27,181 nucleotides of DNA from an uncultured Burkholderiales bacterium. Lineage in GTDB: Bacteria; Pseudomonadota; Gammaproteobacteria; Burkholderiales; Burkholderiaceae_E. Below the pieces are notes generated by a model that was not told the DNA's origin, did not search any database, and was given only the letters and a program-made list of their open reading frames with translations. The position numbers and the translations under genes are program-made. Where the stretch lies: assembly GCA_903898725.1 (NCBI GenBank), contig CAIUGQ010000394.1, forward strand, positions 1 through 27,181. Reading direction: 5' to 3'. Of this stretch, positions 6,957-13,658 are shown piece after piece. Position 1 is the stretch's first letter; every line of letters starts with the position of its first letter.

Positions 6957-7862
6957 TCAGCGCGGCACGATCTTCGCGCCGGTGAGTTGCTCCTGCGCCT
7001 CGACCAGCGAGGGCACGTACTTCTTGCCGTGGCCGAGCGCCGACGCCAGCGCGAGCGACTGGTGGACGGCCTCGCCGACCACCGTCGGGATCGACAGGTT
7101 CTCGGCCAGGTGCGTGTAGTAGCGGACGTCCTTGCGGGCGTTGTCGAGCTCGAACTTCAGCCCGCCCAGATCGCCGGTCAGCGTCTTGGCCATCGCCTGG
7201 AAGATCCCCGAATTGACGGCCCCCGCCGACACCAGCTCGACCAGCTTGCCGACGTCGATGCCGGCCCGCTGCCCGACGGCGAAGGCCTCGGCGGTGGCCG
7301 TGCAGATCGCCTGCGCGATGAAGTTGTTCAGCAGCTTGACGATGTGGCCGGCACCCGGGCCGCCGACGTGGAAGACGTTCTCGGCGAAGGCGCGGATCAC
7401 CGGCTCGAGCTGCGCGAAGGCGGCGGCGTCGGCACCGACCATCACGTTCAGGCGCCCGAGCTCGGCCTCGACCGGGGTGCGGGCAAGCGGCGCGTCCACG
7501 AAGCTCGCGCCGGCGTCCGCGGCGAGCCCGCGCAGCTTCGCCGTCGAGTCGGGCTCGCTGGTCGAGCAGTCGACGATCGTCAGCCCCTGGCGCTTCATTG
7601 ACAGCAGGCCGTCGGCGCCCGACACCACCGCCTCGACCTGCGGCGAACCGGTCACGCAGATGAACACGATGCTCGATTGCGCAGCGAGCGCGGCGGGGCT
7701 CGGTGCCTCGGTGGCGCCGGCGGCCAGCAGGTCGGCGACCCGCTCGCGGTTGCGGTGCACGGTGATGGCCAGCGGGTACCCCTTGGCCAGCAGGTTCTTC
7801 GCCATGCCGTGCCCCATCAGCCCCGATGCGCCGATGAATCCGATCCGTTCCGTCGTCGACAT
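6957..7862 (-). CDS. NAD(P)-dependent oxidoreductase, 3-hydroxyisobutyrate dehydrogenase (beta-hydroxyacid dehydrogenase) family
   Basis: A 301-residue beta-hydroxyacid dehydrogenase. The N-terminal nucleotide-binding loop reads IGFIGASGLMGHGMAKNL (7-24), one residue longer than the usual GLGxMG. The catalytic Lys is K176 in GHIVKLLNNF, with N180 four residues later. The substrate-binding segment, DAPVSGG in true 3-hydroxyisobutyrate dehydrogenases, is DAPLARTP (123-130) here, so the substrate is probably another beta-hydroxyacid. Family members oxidise hydroxyacids to semialdehydes or run the reverse reaction, in the cytoplasm. GAGGAG lies 5 nt before the ATG at 7862, which fixes the start. 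It follows the lytic transglycosylase gene on the same strand after 28 nt. It faces the TRAP/SDR operon, whose cargo could be related. I give no gene symbol because the substrate is unclear. Confidence 0.88.
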   Translation of the reverse strand: MSTTERIGFIGASGLMGHGMAKNLLAKGYPLAITVHRNRERVADLLAAGATEAPSPAALAAQSSIVFICVTGSPQVEAVVSGADGLLSMKRQGLTIVDCSTSEPDSTAKLRGLAADAGASFVDAPLARTPVEAELGRLNVMVGADAAAFAQLEPVIRAFAENVFHVGGPGAGHIVKLLNNFIAQAICTATAEAFAVGQRAGIDVGKLVELVSAGAVNSGIFQAMAKTLTGDLGGLKFELDNARKDVRYYTHLAENLSIPTVVGEAVHQSLALASALGHGKKYVPSLVEAQEQLTGAKIVPR

Positions 7863-7890
7863 GCCGTCTCCTCGTTGTGTGGCGCGAATG

Positions 7891-9207
7891 CTAGCGCGAC
7901 GCGCCCGCCGGATCGCGACGCAGCGCGCTCAGCAGTTTCATTCCCGCCCGACCGTCCTGCGGCAGTCCGATCCGCGCCTGTTCGTCGCGGATCGCGCGGC
8001 GGGTGTTGGTGCCGATCAGGCCGTCGGCCTCGCCGATGGCATGGCCTCGCGCCAGCAGCAGCGTCTGCAGTTCGCGGCGCTCGGCCCGGGACAGGCCGGG
8101 GTCGTCGGTCGGCCAGGGCGTGACGAAGGGCGCACCGCCACGCAGGCGGTCGGCGAGGTGCACGATCGCGAGCGCGTAGCTCTCGGCGGCGTTGTACGCG
8201 TAGACCGCATCGAAGTTGCGCAGCACGACGAAGGCCGGTCCGGCGGGGCCCGCGGGCAGCAGCAGCGCCGAGGCCGCCTGCGAGGCCTCCAGCGGCCGGC
8301 CGTCGACGCGTCGCACGCCGCGGGCAGCCCAGTCGGCGAGCGGGCGGCGCTTGGTGCGTCCGGCCAGCGAGGCATCGAAGCCCTCGGGCAGCCGGACCTC
8401 CCAGCCCCAGGGCTCGCCGGTGCGCCACCCGGCGCGGCGCAGGTAGTTGGCGGTCGAGGCGAGGGCGTCCGGCACGGTCCCGACGATGTCGCGACGGCCG
8501 TCGCCGTCGAAGTCGACCGCAGCCTCCAGGAAGGTCGTCGGCATGAACTGCGTCTGGCCGAAGGCCCCCGCCCACGAACCGTTGAACGCGGCGGGATCGA
8601 CGTGGCCACCGGCGATGATGCGCAGCGAGGCGAGGAGTTCGTTGCGGAAGAACGTCTGGCGGCGCCCCTCGCAGGACAGCGTCGCGAGCGAGCGCAGGAT
8701 CGGCTTGCGGCCGGTGGCACGGCCGAAGTCGCTCTCCACGCCCCAGACCGCGACGACGGTGGCGGCATCGACGCCGTGCTTCGCCTCGACGGCGCTCAGC
8801 ACCTCACGCCAGCGCTCGATCATCGCGCGCCCGTCGTCGACCCGCTGCCCGTCGACGAGACCGGCCAGGTAGTCCCAGATCGGCGTGCGGAACTCGGGCT
8901 GGAAGTCGAGCGACTCCAGCACCGACGGGTCGCGCTCGAGGCCCGCCAGGTGACGCTCGGCCACCTCGCGCGGCACCCCGCGCGCAATCGCATCGGTGCG
9001 CAGGCGCGCCAGGCAGGCGTCGAGCGCGGCCTGCTGTGCGGCGGAGGAAGGGGGTACGGGCGCGGCGGCGGGGGCGGCGGGGGCAGGGGCGGGCCCCGGA
9101 GCCGGCGTGGCGGTGACCGACTGCTGCGCGCCGGCGGGTCCGACGGCGGCGGTGCCGACCAGCAGGGTGGCGGCCGCGAACGCGACCGCACGCAGAGTGG
9201 GGCTCAT
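7891..9207 (-). CDS. Lytic murein transglycosylase, MltB-like (GH103), with C-terminal peptidoglycan-binding domain
   Basis: A 438-residue exported cell-wall enzyme. The N terminus has a signal peptide ending near GPAGAQQ (about residue 29), then a Pro/Ala-rich linker (about 32-55). The transglycosylase domain contains the catalytic Glu in VWGVESDFGRATG (E158), NGSWAGAFGQTQFMPTTF and the DFDGDGRRDI segment, all typical of the MltB group. The C-terminal 60 residues (ELQTLLLARGHAIGEADGLI onward) form a PG_binding_1 domain. There is no lipobox, so it is probably a soluble periplasmic member rather than lipid-anchored. It cleaves glycan strands to 1,6-anhydromuropeptides during wall turnover. The ATG at 9207 is preferred over an in-frame GTG at 9228 because it begins directly at the signal peptide. 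It follows the small secreted protein gene and its terminator. Confidence 0.92.
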   Translation of the reverse strand: MSPTLRAVAFAAATLLVGTAAVGPAGAQQSVTATPAPGPAPAPAAPAAAPVPPSSAAQQAALDACLARLRTDAIARGVPREVAERHLAGLERDPSVLESLDFQPEFRTPIWDYLAGLVDGQRVDDGRAMIERWREVLSAVEAKHGVDAATVVAVWGVESDFGRATGRKPILRSLATLSCEGRRQTFFRNELLASLRIIAGGHVDPAAFNGSWAGAFGQTQFMPTTFLEAAVDFDGDGRRDIVGTVPDALASTANYLRRAGWRTGEPWGWEVRLPEGFDASLAGRTKRRPLADWAARGVRRVDGRPLEASQAASALLLPAGPAGPAFVVLRNFDAVYAYNAAESYALAIVHLADRLRGGAPFVTPWPTDDPGLSRAERRELQTLLLARGHAIGEADGLIGTNTRRAIRDEQARIGLPQDGRAGMKLLSALRRDPAGASR

Positions 9208-9233
9208 CAGGGGGCTCGCAGGAGGCACTGGGA

Positions 9234-9259
9234 GGGGGTGCTCGAAGGGGGTGCTCGAA
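9234..9259. repeat. Tandem 13-bp repeat upstream of the lytic transglycosylase gene
   Basis: GGGGGTGCTCGAA occurs twice in direct succession (9234-9246 and 9247-9259), about 27-52 nt upstream of the transglycosylase start. It could be a replication-slippage duplication or a tandem protein-binding site. Confidence 0.55.
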
Positions 9260-9284
9260 GGGAGGATGCGACCGAGTCGCGTCG

Positions 9285-9316
9285 CAAAGACGAAGGGGAG
9301 CTTTCGCTCCCCTTCG
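9285..9316 (-). terminator. Rho-independent terminator of the small secreted protein gene
   Basis: On the minus strand CGAAGGGGAGC pairs perfectly with GCTCCCCTTCG (11 bp; arms 9306-9316 and 9291-9301). The loop is GAAA, a stable GNRA tetraloop, and TCTTTG follows. It starts 23 nt after the stop codon of the 45-residue gene and before the transglycosylase gene. Confidence 0.75.
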
Positions 9317-9339
9317 CTGTGCTCGTGACGCTCAGACGG

Positions 9340-9477
9340 TCAGGACGACTTCGCAGGTGTCGACTGCTGCGGGACCGGCCGGTCGGCCTTGGCATCCTTC
9401 ATCGAACTGCCCGGGCAGGCGACCGCAACGGACGTACCCAGGGACAGCAGGGCGAGCACGACGGCGAATTTCTTCAT
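9340..9477 (-). CDS. Small secreted or lipid-anchored protein, 45 residues, function unknown
   Basis: I recognise no family. The product starts MKKFAVVLALLSLGTSVAVA and continues CPGSSMKDAKADRPVPQQST, then PAKSS. The first 20 residues are a textbook signal peptide: two Lys, a hydrophobic core, and AVA before Cys21. Cleavage by signal peptidase I after AVA would leave a 25-residue polar peptide. Cys21 could also be lipidated, but position -3 is Ala rather than Leu, so the lipobox is imperfect. Support for a real gene is strong despite its length. The upstream AAAGGAGGTGATCC is a 14-nt match to the complement of the 16S rRNA 3' end, 6 nt from the ATG to GGAGG. A perfect terminator follows the stop. 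The leader has two alternative hairpins. It lies between a response regulator and a lytic transglycosylase, which suggests an envelope role (inference). Confidence 0.75.
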   Translation of the reverse strand: MKKFAVVLALLSLGTSVAVACPGSSMKDAKADRPVPQQSTPAKSS

Positions 9478-9491
9478 GGATCACCTCCTTT
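9478..9491 (-). promoter_or_regulatory. Fully complementary Shine-Dalgarno sequence of the 45-residue gene
   Basis: AAAGGAGGTGATCC on the minus strand, directly before the ATG, is the exact complement of the 16S rRNA 3' terminus GGATCACCTCCTTT. Most other genes here show only 4-6 matching bases. Confidence 0.8.
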
Positions 9492-9534
9492 TCGATGGTG
9501 GGAGCAGCGCATCGACGTTACCACCATCGATGCG
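9492..9534 (-). promoter_or_regulatory. Leader with two mutually exclusive hairpins
   Basis: Two perfect inverted repeats overlap. TCGATGGTGG (plus 9492-9501) pairs with CCACCATCGA (9521-9530) over 10 bp. CGCATCGA (9508-9515) pairs with TCGATGCG (9527-9534) over 8 bp. The bases 9527-9530 are used by both, so the stems exclude each other. The 10-bp stem ends immediately before the Shine-Dalgarno sequence of the 45-residue gene, so switching could alter translation. Confidence 0.5.
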
Positions 9535-9596
9535 GCCCTGCCTACCGTGGCCGCAGACCGGCCCGAGTGTCCGTGGCGGCGGCGCCCCGCGCGCCG

Positions 9597-10283
9597 TCAG
9601 CGCGTCTCGGAGGGCACCAGCCGATAGCCGAACCCGTAGACCGACTGCAGCGTCCAGCCGGTGCTGCCGTCGAGCTTGAGCTTGCGGCGCACGCGGCTCG
9701 CATGCGTGTCGACGGTGCGGGTGTCGACCTCGCCACCGATCGACCAGACCGCCTCCAGCAGCTGCGCCCGCGTCACCAGCGTGCCGGGGTTCTGGAAGAG
9801 GTAGGCCGCGAGGTCGAACTCCTTGAGCGTGAGCATCACTTCCTTCGTGTCGAGCAGGACGGCTCGGCGCGAGGTGTCGATCTCGAAGCGTCCGGCACGC
9901 AGCGGTGCGCCCCGCCCGAGTCGGCTGCGGCGCGCGAGCGCCTCGATCCGGGCGAGCAGCTCCATCCCCTTGGCGGGCTTGACGATGTAGTCGTCGGCGC
10001 CCTGACGCAGCGCGCCGACCACGTCGGCCTCGCCGTCGCGCGCGGTCACCACGATCACCGGCAGGTCGAGCCCGGGTCGACGGCGCAGCGCCTCGAGCAC
10101 CATGCTGCCCGACATCTCGGGCATCACCCAGTCGAGCAGCAGCAGGTCGAAGGAGCGGCGTGTCGAGGCCTCGAGCAGTTCGGCGCCGTGGGCGAACCCC
10201 GTCACCTGGTGGCCGCCCGTCTCGACGAGCATCGAGAGGAGCTGGCGCTGGTACGGGTCATCATCGAGGACGGCGACGTTCAT
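9597..10283 (-). CDS. OmpR/PhoB-family two-component response regulator
   Basis: A 228-residue response regulator. The receiver domain (1-118) has the acidic pair D8/D9 (VAVLDDDPYQ), phosphoacceptor D51 in LLLLDWVMPEMSG, T80 in VIVVTARDG and K102 in DDYIVKPAKGMELLARI. The C-terminal winged-helix DNA-binding domain (about 128-225) shows LTLKEFDLAAYLFQN, the recognition region VDTHASRVRRKL and the wing TLQSVYGFGYRLV. It is a cytoplasmic transcription factor activated by phosphorylation. No histidine kinase gene is adjacent, so it is an orphan in this window. MNVAVLDDD is chosen as the start by domain fit; the frame is open upstream and no clear ribosome binding site is seen. A palindrome sits about 24 nt upstream. 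The small secreted protein gene lies next downstream, 120 nt away. Confidence 0.9.
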   Translation of the reverse strand: MNVAVLDDDPYQRQLLSMLVETGGHQVTGFAHGAELLEASTRRSFDLLLLDWVMPEMSGSMVLEALRRRPGLDLPVIVVTARDGEADVVGALRQGADDYIVKPAKGMELLARIEALARRSRLGRGAPLRAGRFEIDTSRRAVLLDTKEVMLTLKEFDLAAYLFQNPGTLVTRAQLLEAVWSIGGEVDTRTVDTHASRVRRKLKLDGSTGWTLQSVYGFGYRLVPSETR

Positions 10284-10306
10284 GGGCTGAGACGATACGG
10301 CGCGAC

Positions 10307-10322
10307 CGGTCACCTGTGACCG
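10307..10322. promoter_or_regulatory. Palindromic operator candidate upstream of the response regulator
   Basis: CGGTCAC-CT-GTGACCG is a perfect 7-bp inverted repeat around 2 bp, 24 nt upstream of the start codon. The rest of the 287-nt gap to proB holds another palindrome (CGGCGGATCCGCCG, 10401-10414) and an A/T-richer patch (10432-10460), but no convincing -35/-10 pair. Confidence 0.35.
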
Positions 10323-10556
10323 CGGGGATTCCGCAGACTGCAGGAAACCGGCCTGTTCTTCCTGACGCTTCTCCACCAGTTCCCTCCAGACGGCGACGGA
10401 CGGCGGATCCGCCGCTCCGTTCGGCAGAAGGATTGTGTCACTTGTTTTCGCGGAAAACCGCGGACCGCGTCGCGATCTCACGGATTGGCACGCCGACGGC
10501 CGACGGGCGGCCTGCAGTGTGTCCGGGCCGATCCGATCCGCGGATTCGGCGCGACG

Positions 10557-10570
10557 TCCGGCTTGCCGGA
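10557..10570 (-). terminator. Weak hairpin directly after proB
   Basis: TCCGG-CAAG-CCGGA on the minus strand forms a 5-bp stem starting at the base after the proB stop codon. It has no U-tract and is a weak terminator at best. Confidence 0.25.
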
Positions 10571-11695
10571 TCAGCGCAGGACGAGGTTGTCCCGGTGGAT
10601 CAGCTCGGGCTCCTCGACGAACCCGAGCAGGGCCTCGATCTCGGTGGACGGGCGCCGCGCGATGCGTCGCGCATCGGAGGCCGCGTAGTTGACGAGGCCC
10701 CGGGCGAGCTCGCGACCCTCGAGGTCGAGCACGGCCACCACCTCGCCGCGCTCGAAGTCCCCGACGACCTCCACGACGCCGATCGGCAGCAGGCTCTTGC
10801 CGTCGTCGCGCAGCGCACGGCCCGCACCGGCATCGACGCGCAGCGCGCCCCGCAGCTGCAGGTGATCGGCGAGCCACTGCTTGCGCGCGGCCAGACGCGG
10901 CGTCTGGGCGACGAACTCGGTACCGACCGACTCGCCCGCGGCCAGCCGCACCAGCACGTCGGGCTCGCGCCCGGAGCACACCACGGTCGAGGCGCCGCCG
11001 TGCGCGGCGCGGCGCGCGGCCAACACCTTGGTGATCATGCCGCCGCGGCCGATCGAGCTGCCGGCACCGCCCGCCATGCCCTCGAGGGCCGGATCGCCGG
11101 CGACCACGCGCGGCAGCAGCACCGCGGCCGGGTCGTGGCGGGGGTCGGCGGTGTACAGGCCCGACTGGTCGGTCAGGATCACCAGCGCGTCGGCGTCGAT
11201 CAGGTTGGTCACCAGCGCGCCGAGCGTGTCGTTGTCACCGACCTTGATCTCGTCGGTGACCACCGTGTCGTTCTCGTTGATGATCGGCACCACGCCCAGC
11301 CGCAGCAGCGTCAGCAGCGTCGAGCGCGCATTGAGGTAGCGGCGGCGGTCGGCCAGGTCCTCGTGCGTGAGCAGCACCTGCGCCGTCTGCAGCCCGTGCG
11401 CGCGGAAGCAGGACTCGTAGACCTGGGCGAGGCCCATCTGGCCCACCGCCGCGGCCGCCTGCAGCTCGTGGATCTCGCGCGGACGGCGCGGCCAGCCCAG
11501 GCGCTTGATGCCCTCGGCGATCGCGCCCGACGAGACCATCACGACCTCCTTGCCCAGCGCGCGCAGCCGGCCGATCTGACCGCCCCACAGCGCGATCGCG
11601 TCGGGGTCGAGGCCGCGGCCCTCGTTGGTGACCAGGGCCGAGCCGACCTTCACGACGATTCGGCGCGCGTCGCGCAGGCAGGAGACGTGGCTCAT
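10571..11695 (-). CDS. proB: Glutamate 5-kinase
   Basis: A 374-residue enzyme that phosphorylates L-glutamate to gamma-glutamyl phosphate, the first and feedback-inhibited step of proline synthesis in the cytoplasm. The amino-acid-kinase domain (1 to about 265) shows RRIVVKVGSALVT near the N terminus, VVMVSSGAIAEG near 50-62, VVPIINENDTV near 140, DNDTLGALV near 157-165, and GRGGMITKV near 220-228. The C-terminal part (about 280-360) is a PUA domain, as in E. coli ProB. The length matches the family (about 370). The ATG at 11695 overlaps the obgE stop by 4 nt (ATGA), so the two are translationally coupled. The obgE-proB pairing is common in Betaproteobacteria. proA is not in the window. Confidence 0.97.
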   Translation of the reverse strand: MSHVSCLRDARRIVVKVGSALVTNEGRGLDPDAIALWGGQIGRLRALGKEVVMVSSGAIAEGIKRLGWPRRPREIHELQAAAAVGQMGLAQVYESCFRAHGLQTAQVLLTHEDLADRRRYLNARSTLLTLLRLGVVPIINENDTVVTDEIKVGDNDTLGALVTNLIDADALVILTDQSGLYTADPRHDPAAVLLPRVVAGDPALEGMAGGAGSSIGRGGMITKVLAARRAAHGGASTVVCSGREPDVLVRLAAGESVGTEFVAQTPRLAARKQWLADHLQLRGALRVDAGAGRALRDDGKSLLPIGVVEVVGDFERGEVVAVLDLEGRELARGLVNYAASDARRIARRPSTEIEALLGFVEEPELIHRDNLVLR

Positions 11696-12837
11696 GTGGG
11701 ATCGGTGCGAAAGCGCGGATCGTCGGTATCGACCGGGGGCGGTGCGTCGTTCTGCGGCGGCTCGGGTGCGACCTGCGCCGGCAGCTCCGGCAGCTCCGGC
11801 ACCGGCTCCCGGTTCGCCGCGAGATGGTGCCAGATCGCGTTGCACAGCTCGGCGCAGCCCTCGCCGGTCAGTGCCGAGATCTCGAAGCTCGGGCCCGACC
11901 AGCGCAGCCGCCGCTTGAACTCCGAGATCGCCTTGGCGCGCTGCGTGCCGCGCGCACCGGGTGCGCCCTCGAGCGTGTCGAGCTTGTTCAGCACCAGCCA
12001 GCGCGGCTTCTCGTGCAGGTCGGCATCGTACTTGCGCAGTTCCTTGACGATCGCGCGGGCCTCGGCGACCGCGTCGCGCTCGCCGTCGTACGGCGAGAGA
12101 TCGACCAGGTGCAGCAGCAGCTTCGTGCGCTGCAGGTGACGCAGGAACTGATGGCCGAGCCCGGCACCCTCGGCCGCGCCCTCGATCAGGCCCGGCACGT
12201 CGGCGACGACGAAGCTGCGTTCCTCGGCGACCCGCACCACGCCCAGGTTCGGATGCAGCGTGGTGAACGGATAGTCGGCGATCTTGGGCCGGGCGTTCGA
12301 GACCTGCGTGATGAAGGTGGACTTGCCGGCGTTCGGCATGCCGAGCAGTCCGACGTCGGCCAGCACCTTGAGCTCGAGCCGCAGCTTGCGCGCCTCGCCG
12401 GCGCCGCCCGGCGTCGACTGCCGCGGCGCGCGGTTGGTGCTCGTCTTGAAGTGCAGGTTGCCGAGCCCGCCCTGCCCGCCCTTGGCCACGAGCACGCGCT
12501 CGCCGTGCCGGGTCAGGTCGAACAGCAGCTCGCCGGTCTCGTCGTCGAAGAACTGCGTGCCCACCGGCACCCGCAGCACGATGTCGTCGGCGCCGCGGCC
12601 GTAGCGGTCCGAGCCGCCGCCGACCTCGCCGTTGCGTGCCCGGTGCAGCCGCGCATAGCGGTAGTCGATCAGCGTGTTGACGTTGAGGTCCGCCACCGCC
12701 CAGATCGAGCCGCCGCGCCCGCCGTCGCCGCCGCTCGGCCCGCCCTTCGGGATGAACTTCTCCCGGCGGAACGCGATCGCGCCCTTGCCGCCGTCTCCGG
12801 CGATGACTTCGATGCGCGCTTCGTCGACGAACTTCAT
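11692..12837 (-). CDS. obgE: GTPase ObgE/CgtA
   Basis: A 381-residue essential GTPase of the Obg family that binds the 50S ribosomal subunit and links ribosome maturation to stress responses. The N-terminal glycine-rich Obg fold (1 to about 160) contains GDGGKGAIAFRREKFIPKGG and GGDGGRGGS. The G domain follows with Walker A GMPNAGKST (G1), a G3 region with DVPGLIEGAAEGAGLG, and LNKLDTL (NKxD, G4). The C-terminal tail (about 340-381) is Pro/Asp-rich and variable, as in other proteobacterial Obg proteins. The start MKFVDEARIEV is universal for the family. It lies downstream of rplU-rpmA, separated from rpmA by a strong terminator, and overlaps proB by 4 nt. Confidence 0.97.
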   Translation of the reverse strand: MKFVDEARIEVIAGDGGKGAIAFRREKFIPKGGPSGGDGGRGGSIWAVADLNVNTLIDYRYARLHRARNGEVGGGSDRYGRGADDIVLRVPVGTQFFDDETGELLFDLTRHGERVLVAKGGQGGLGNLHFKTSTNRAPRQSTPGGAGEARKLRLELKVLADVGLLGMPNAGKSTFITQVSNARPKIADYPFTTLHPNLGVVRVAEERSFVVADVPGLIEGAAEGAGLGHQFLRHLQRTKLLLHLVDLSPYDGERDAVAEARAIVKELRKYDADLHEKPRWLVLNKLDTLEGAPGARGTQRAKAISEFKRRLRWSGPSFEISALTGEGCAELCNAIWHHLAANREPVPELPELPAQVAPEPPQNDAPPPVDTDDPRFRTDPT

Positions 12838-12891
12838 GGTGATTCCGGTGGGATGGGTGATGCCTGCATGTGCCAGCAGCCGCCGGGCCCG

Positions 12892-12925
12892 GAAAGACGA
12901 AGGCCCCGCCGAGGCGGGGCCTTCG
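12892..12925 (-). terminator. Rho-independent terminator between rpmA and obgE
   Basis: CGAAGGCCCCGCC (12898-12910) and its reverse complement (12913-12925) form a 13-bp perfect repeat. Read on the minus strand it is followed by TCTTTCC. It lies 21 nt after the rpmA stop and probably lets ribosomal proteins be made in excess over ObgE and ProB. Confidence 0.8.
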
Positions 12926-12928
12926 GTG

Positions 12929-12946
12929 GCCGACTCGGGAGTCGGC
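12929..12946 (-). repeat. Stem-loop immediately after the rpmA stop codon
   Basis: GCCGACTC and GAGTCGGC form an 8-bp inverted repeat with 2 nt between them. It starts at the base after the rpmA stop and precedes the terminator. It may protect the mRNA 3' end. Confidence 0.4.
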
Positions 12947-13207
12947 TTACTGCAGCGGCTCGATGCTGACCGTGTGCCGGCGCAGCGGCCCCTTGACCGC
13001 GAACTTCACCGTGCCATCGACCAGCGCGAACAGCGTGTGGTCCTTGCCCATGCCGACGTTGTCGCCCGCATGGAAGCGCGTGCCGCGCTGGCGAACGATG
13101 ATCGAGCCGGCGTGGATCGCCTCGCTGCCGTAGGCCTTGACGCCCAGTCGTTTCGACTCGGAGTCGCGCCCGTTCCGCGTAGAGCCGCCGCCTTTCTTCT
13201 GTGCCAT
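12947..13207 (-). CDS. rpmA: 50S ribosomal protein L27
   Basis: An 86-residue ribosomal protein of the normal length. The start MAQKKGGGSTRNGRDSESKR is the conserved L27 N terminus. The protein reaches the peptidyl transferase centre through this tail. Further conserved segments are IIVRQRGTRFHAGDNVGMGKDHTLFALVDG. GAGGAG lies 7 nt upstream of the ATG at 13207. It follows rplU by 15 nt and is co-transcribed with it. Two hairpins, the second a terminator, follow its stop. The identification is certain. Confidence 0.98.
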   Translation of the reverse strand: MAQKKGGGSTRNGRDSESKRLGVKAYGSEAIHAGSIIVRQRGTRFHAGDNVGMGKDHTLFALVDGTVKFAVKGPLRRHTVSIEPLQ

Positions 13208-13222
13208 GTCAGTGCTCCTCGA

Positions 13223-13585
13223 TCAGGCCTGGGCGGGGGCGGCTGCCGGTGCTTCGGCCGCGACCGAGCCGAGCTCGGAGGCGATCTTCGCGATGAACAG
13301 CTCGGTGTAGTTCTGCCGATGCCCCTGGCGCTTCTGGTAGTGCTTGCGACGGCGCATCTTGAAGATGCGCACCTTGTCGTGCCGACCATGGGACAGGATC
13401 GTCGCCGAAACCGTTGCACCGGACACCAGCGGCGAGCCGATGGAGAGCGAATCGCCCTCCCCGACCGCCAGCACCTGGTCGATCACGATCTCGGTTCCGA
13501 CGTCCGCAGGTATCTGTTCTACTTTGAGTTTTTCGCCAGCGGAAACCTTGTACTGTTTCCCGCCGGTTTTTATGACCGCGTACAT
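13223..13585 (-). CDS. rplU: 50S ribosomal protein L21
   Basis: A 120-residue ribosomal protein, first gene of the rplU-rpmA transcript. MYAVIKTGGKQYKVSAGEKL is the conserved start. The L21 signature is IFKMRRRKHYQKRQGHRQ near 73-90. Bacterial L21 is usually about 103 residues. This one carries an Ala/Pro-rich C-terminal extension (about 103-120, EAPAAAPAQA). GAGG lies 6 nt before the ATG at 13585. A frame open further upstream is not used, since the family start is exact here. The gene is driven by the promoter at 13659-13687 and has a stem-loop in its leader, a place where ribosomal protein operons often carry autoregulatory structures. Confidence 0.98.
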   Translation of the reverse strand: MYAVIKTGGKQYKVSAGEKLKVEQIPADVGTEIVIDQVLAVGEGDSLSIGSPLVSGATVSATILSHGRHDKVRIFKMRRRKHYQKRQGHRQNYTELFIAKIASELGSVAAEAPAAAPAQA

Positions 13586-13619
13586 GTGGAACCTCGAGTG
13601 GGTGTGTTCCGCCACCCCC

Positions 13620-13639
13620 CGGGCGCAAGAAGACGCCCG
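13620..13639 (-). promoter_or_regulatory. Stem-loop in the rplU leader
   Basis: CGGGCG (13620-13625) and CGCCCG (13634-13639) form a 6-bp stem with an 8-nt loop in the predicted rplU 5' leader, about 35 nt before the start codon. It could be an L21 autoregulatory site; this is inferred from position only. Confidence 0.35.
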
Positions 13640-13658
13640 AAACGGCAGGGAACCCGAG

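Noticed and set aside
7132..9627. Very long open frame (831 codons) on the plus strand opposite the dehydrogenase and transglycosylase genes
   Set aside because: It is a GC-driven antisense frame. It has low-complexity Arg/Gly/Ala composition and lies over two clearly recognisable minus-strand proteins.
9389..9679. Short plus-strand frames covering the small secreted-protein gene
   Set aside because: They have no ribosome binding site, no recognisable domain and an improbable composition. The minus strand has SD, signal peptide and terminator.
10401..10414. CGGCGGATCCGCCG palindrome as an operator
   Set aside because: Short perfect GC palindromes are frequent at this base composition. Nothing positions it relative to a promoter.
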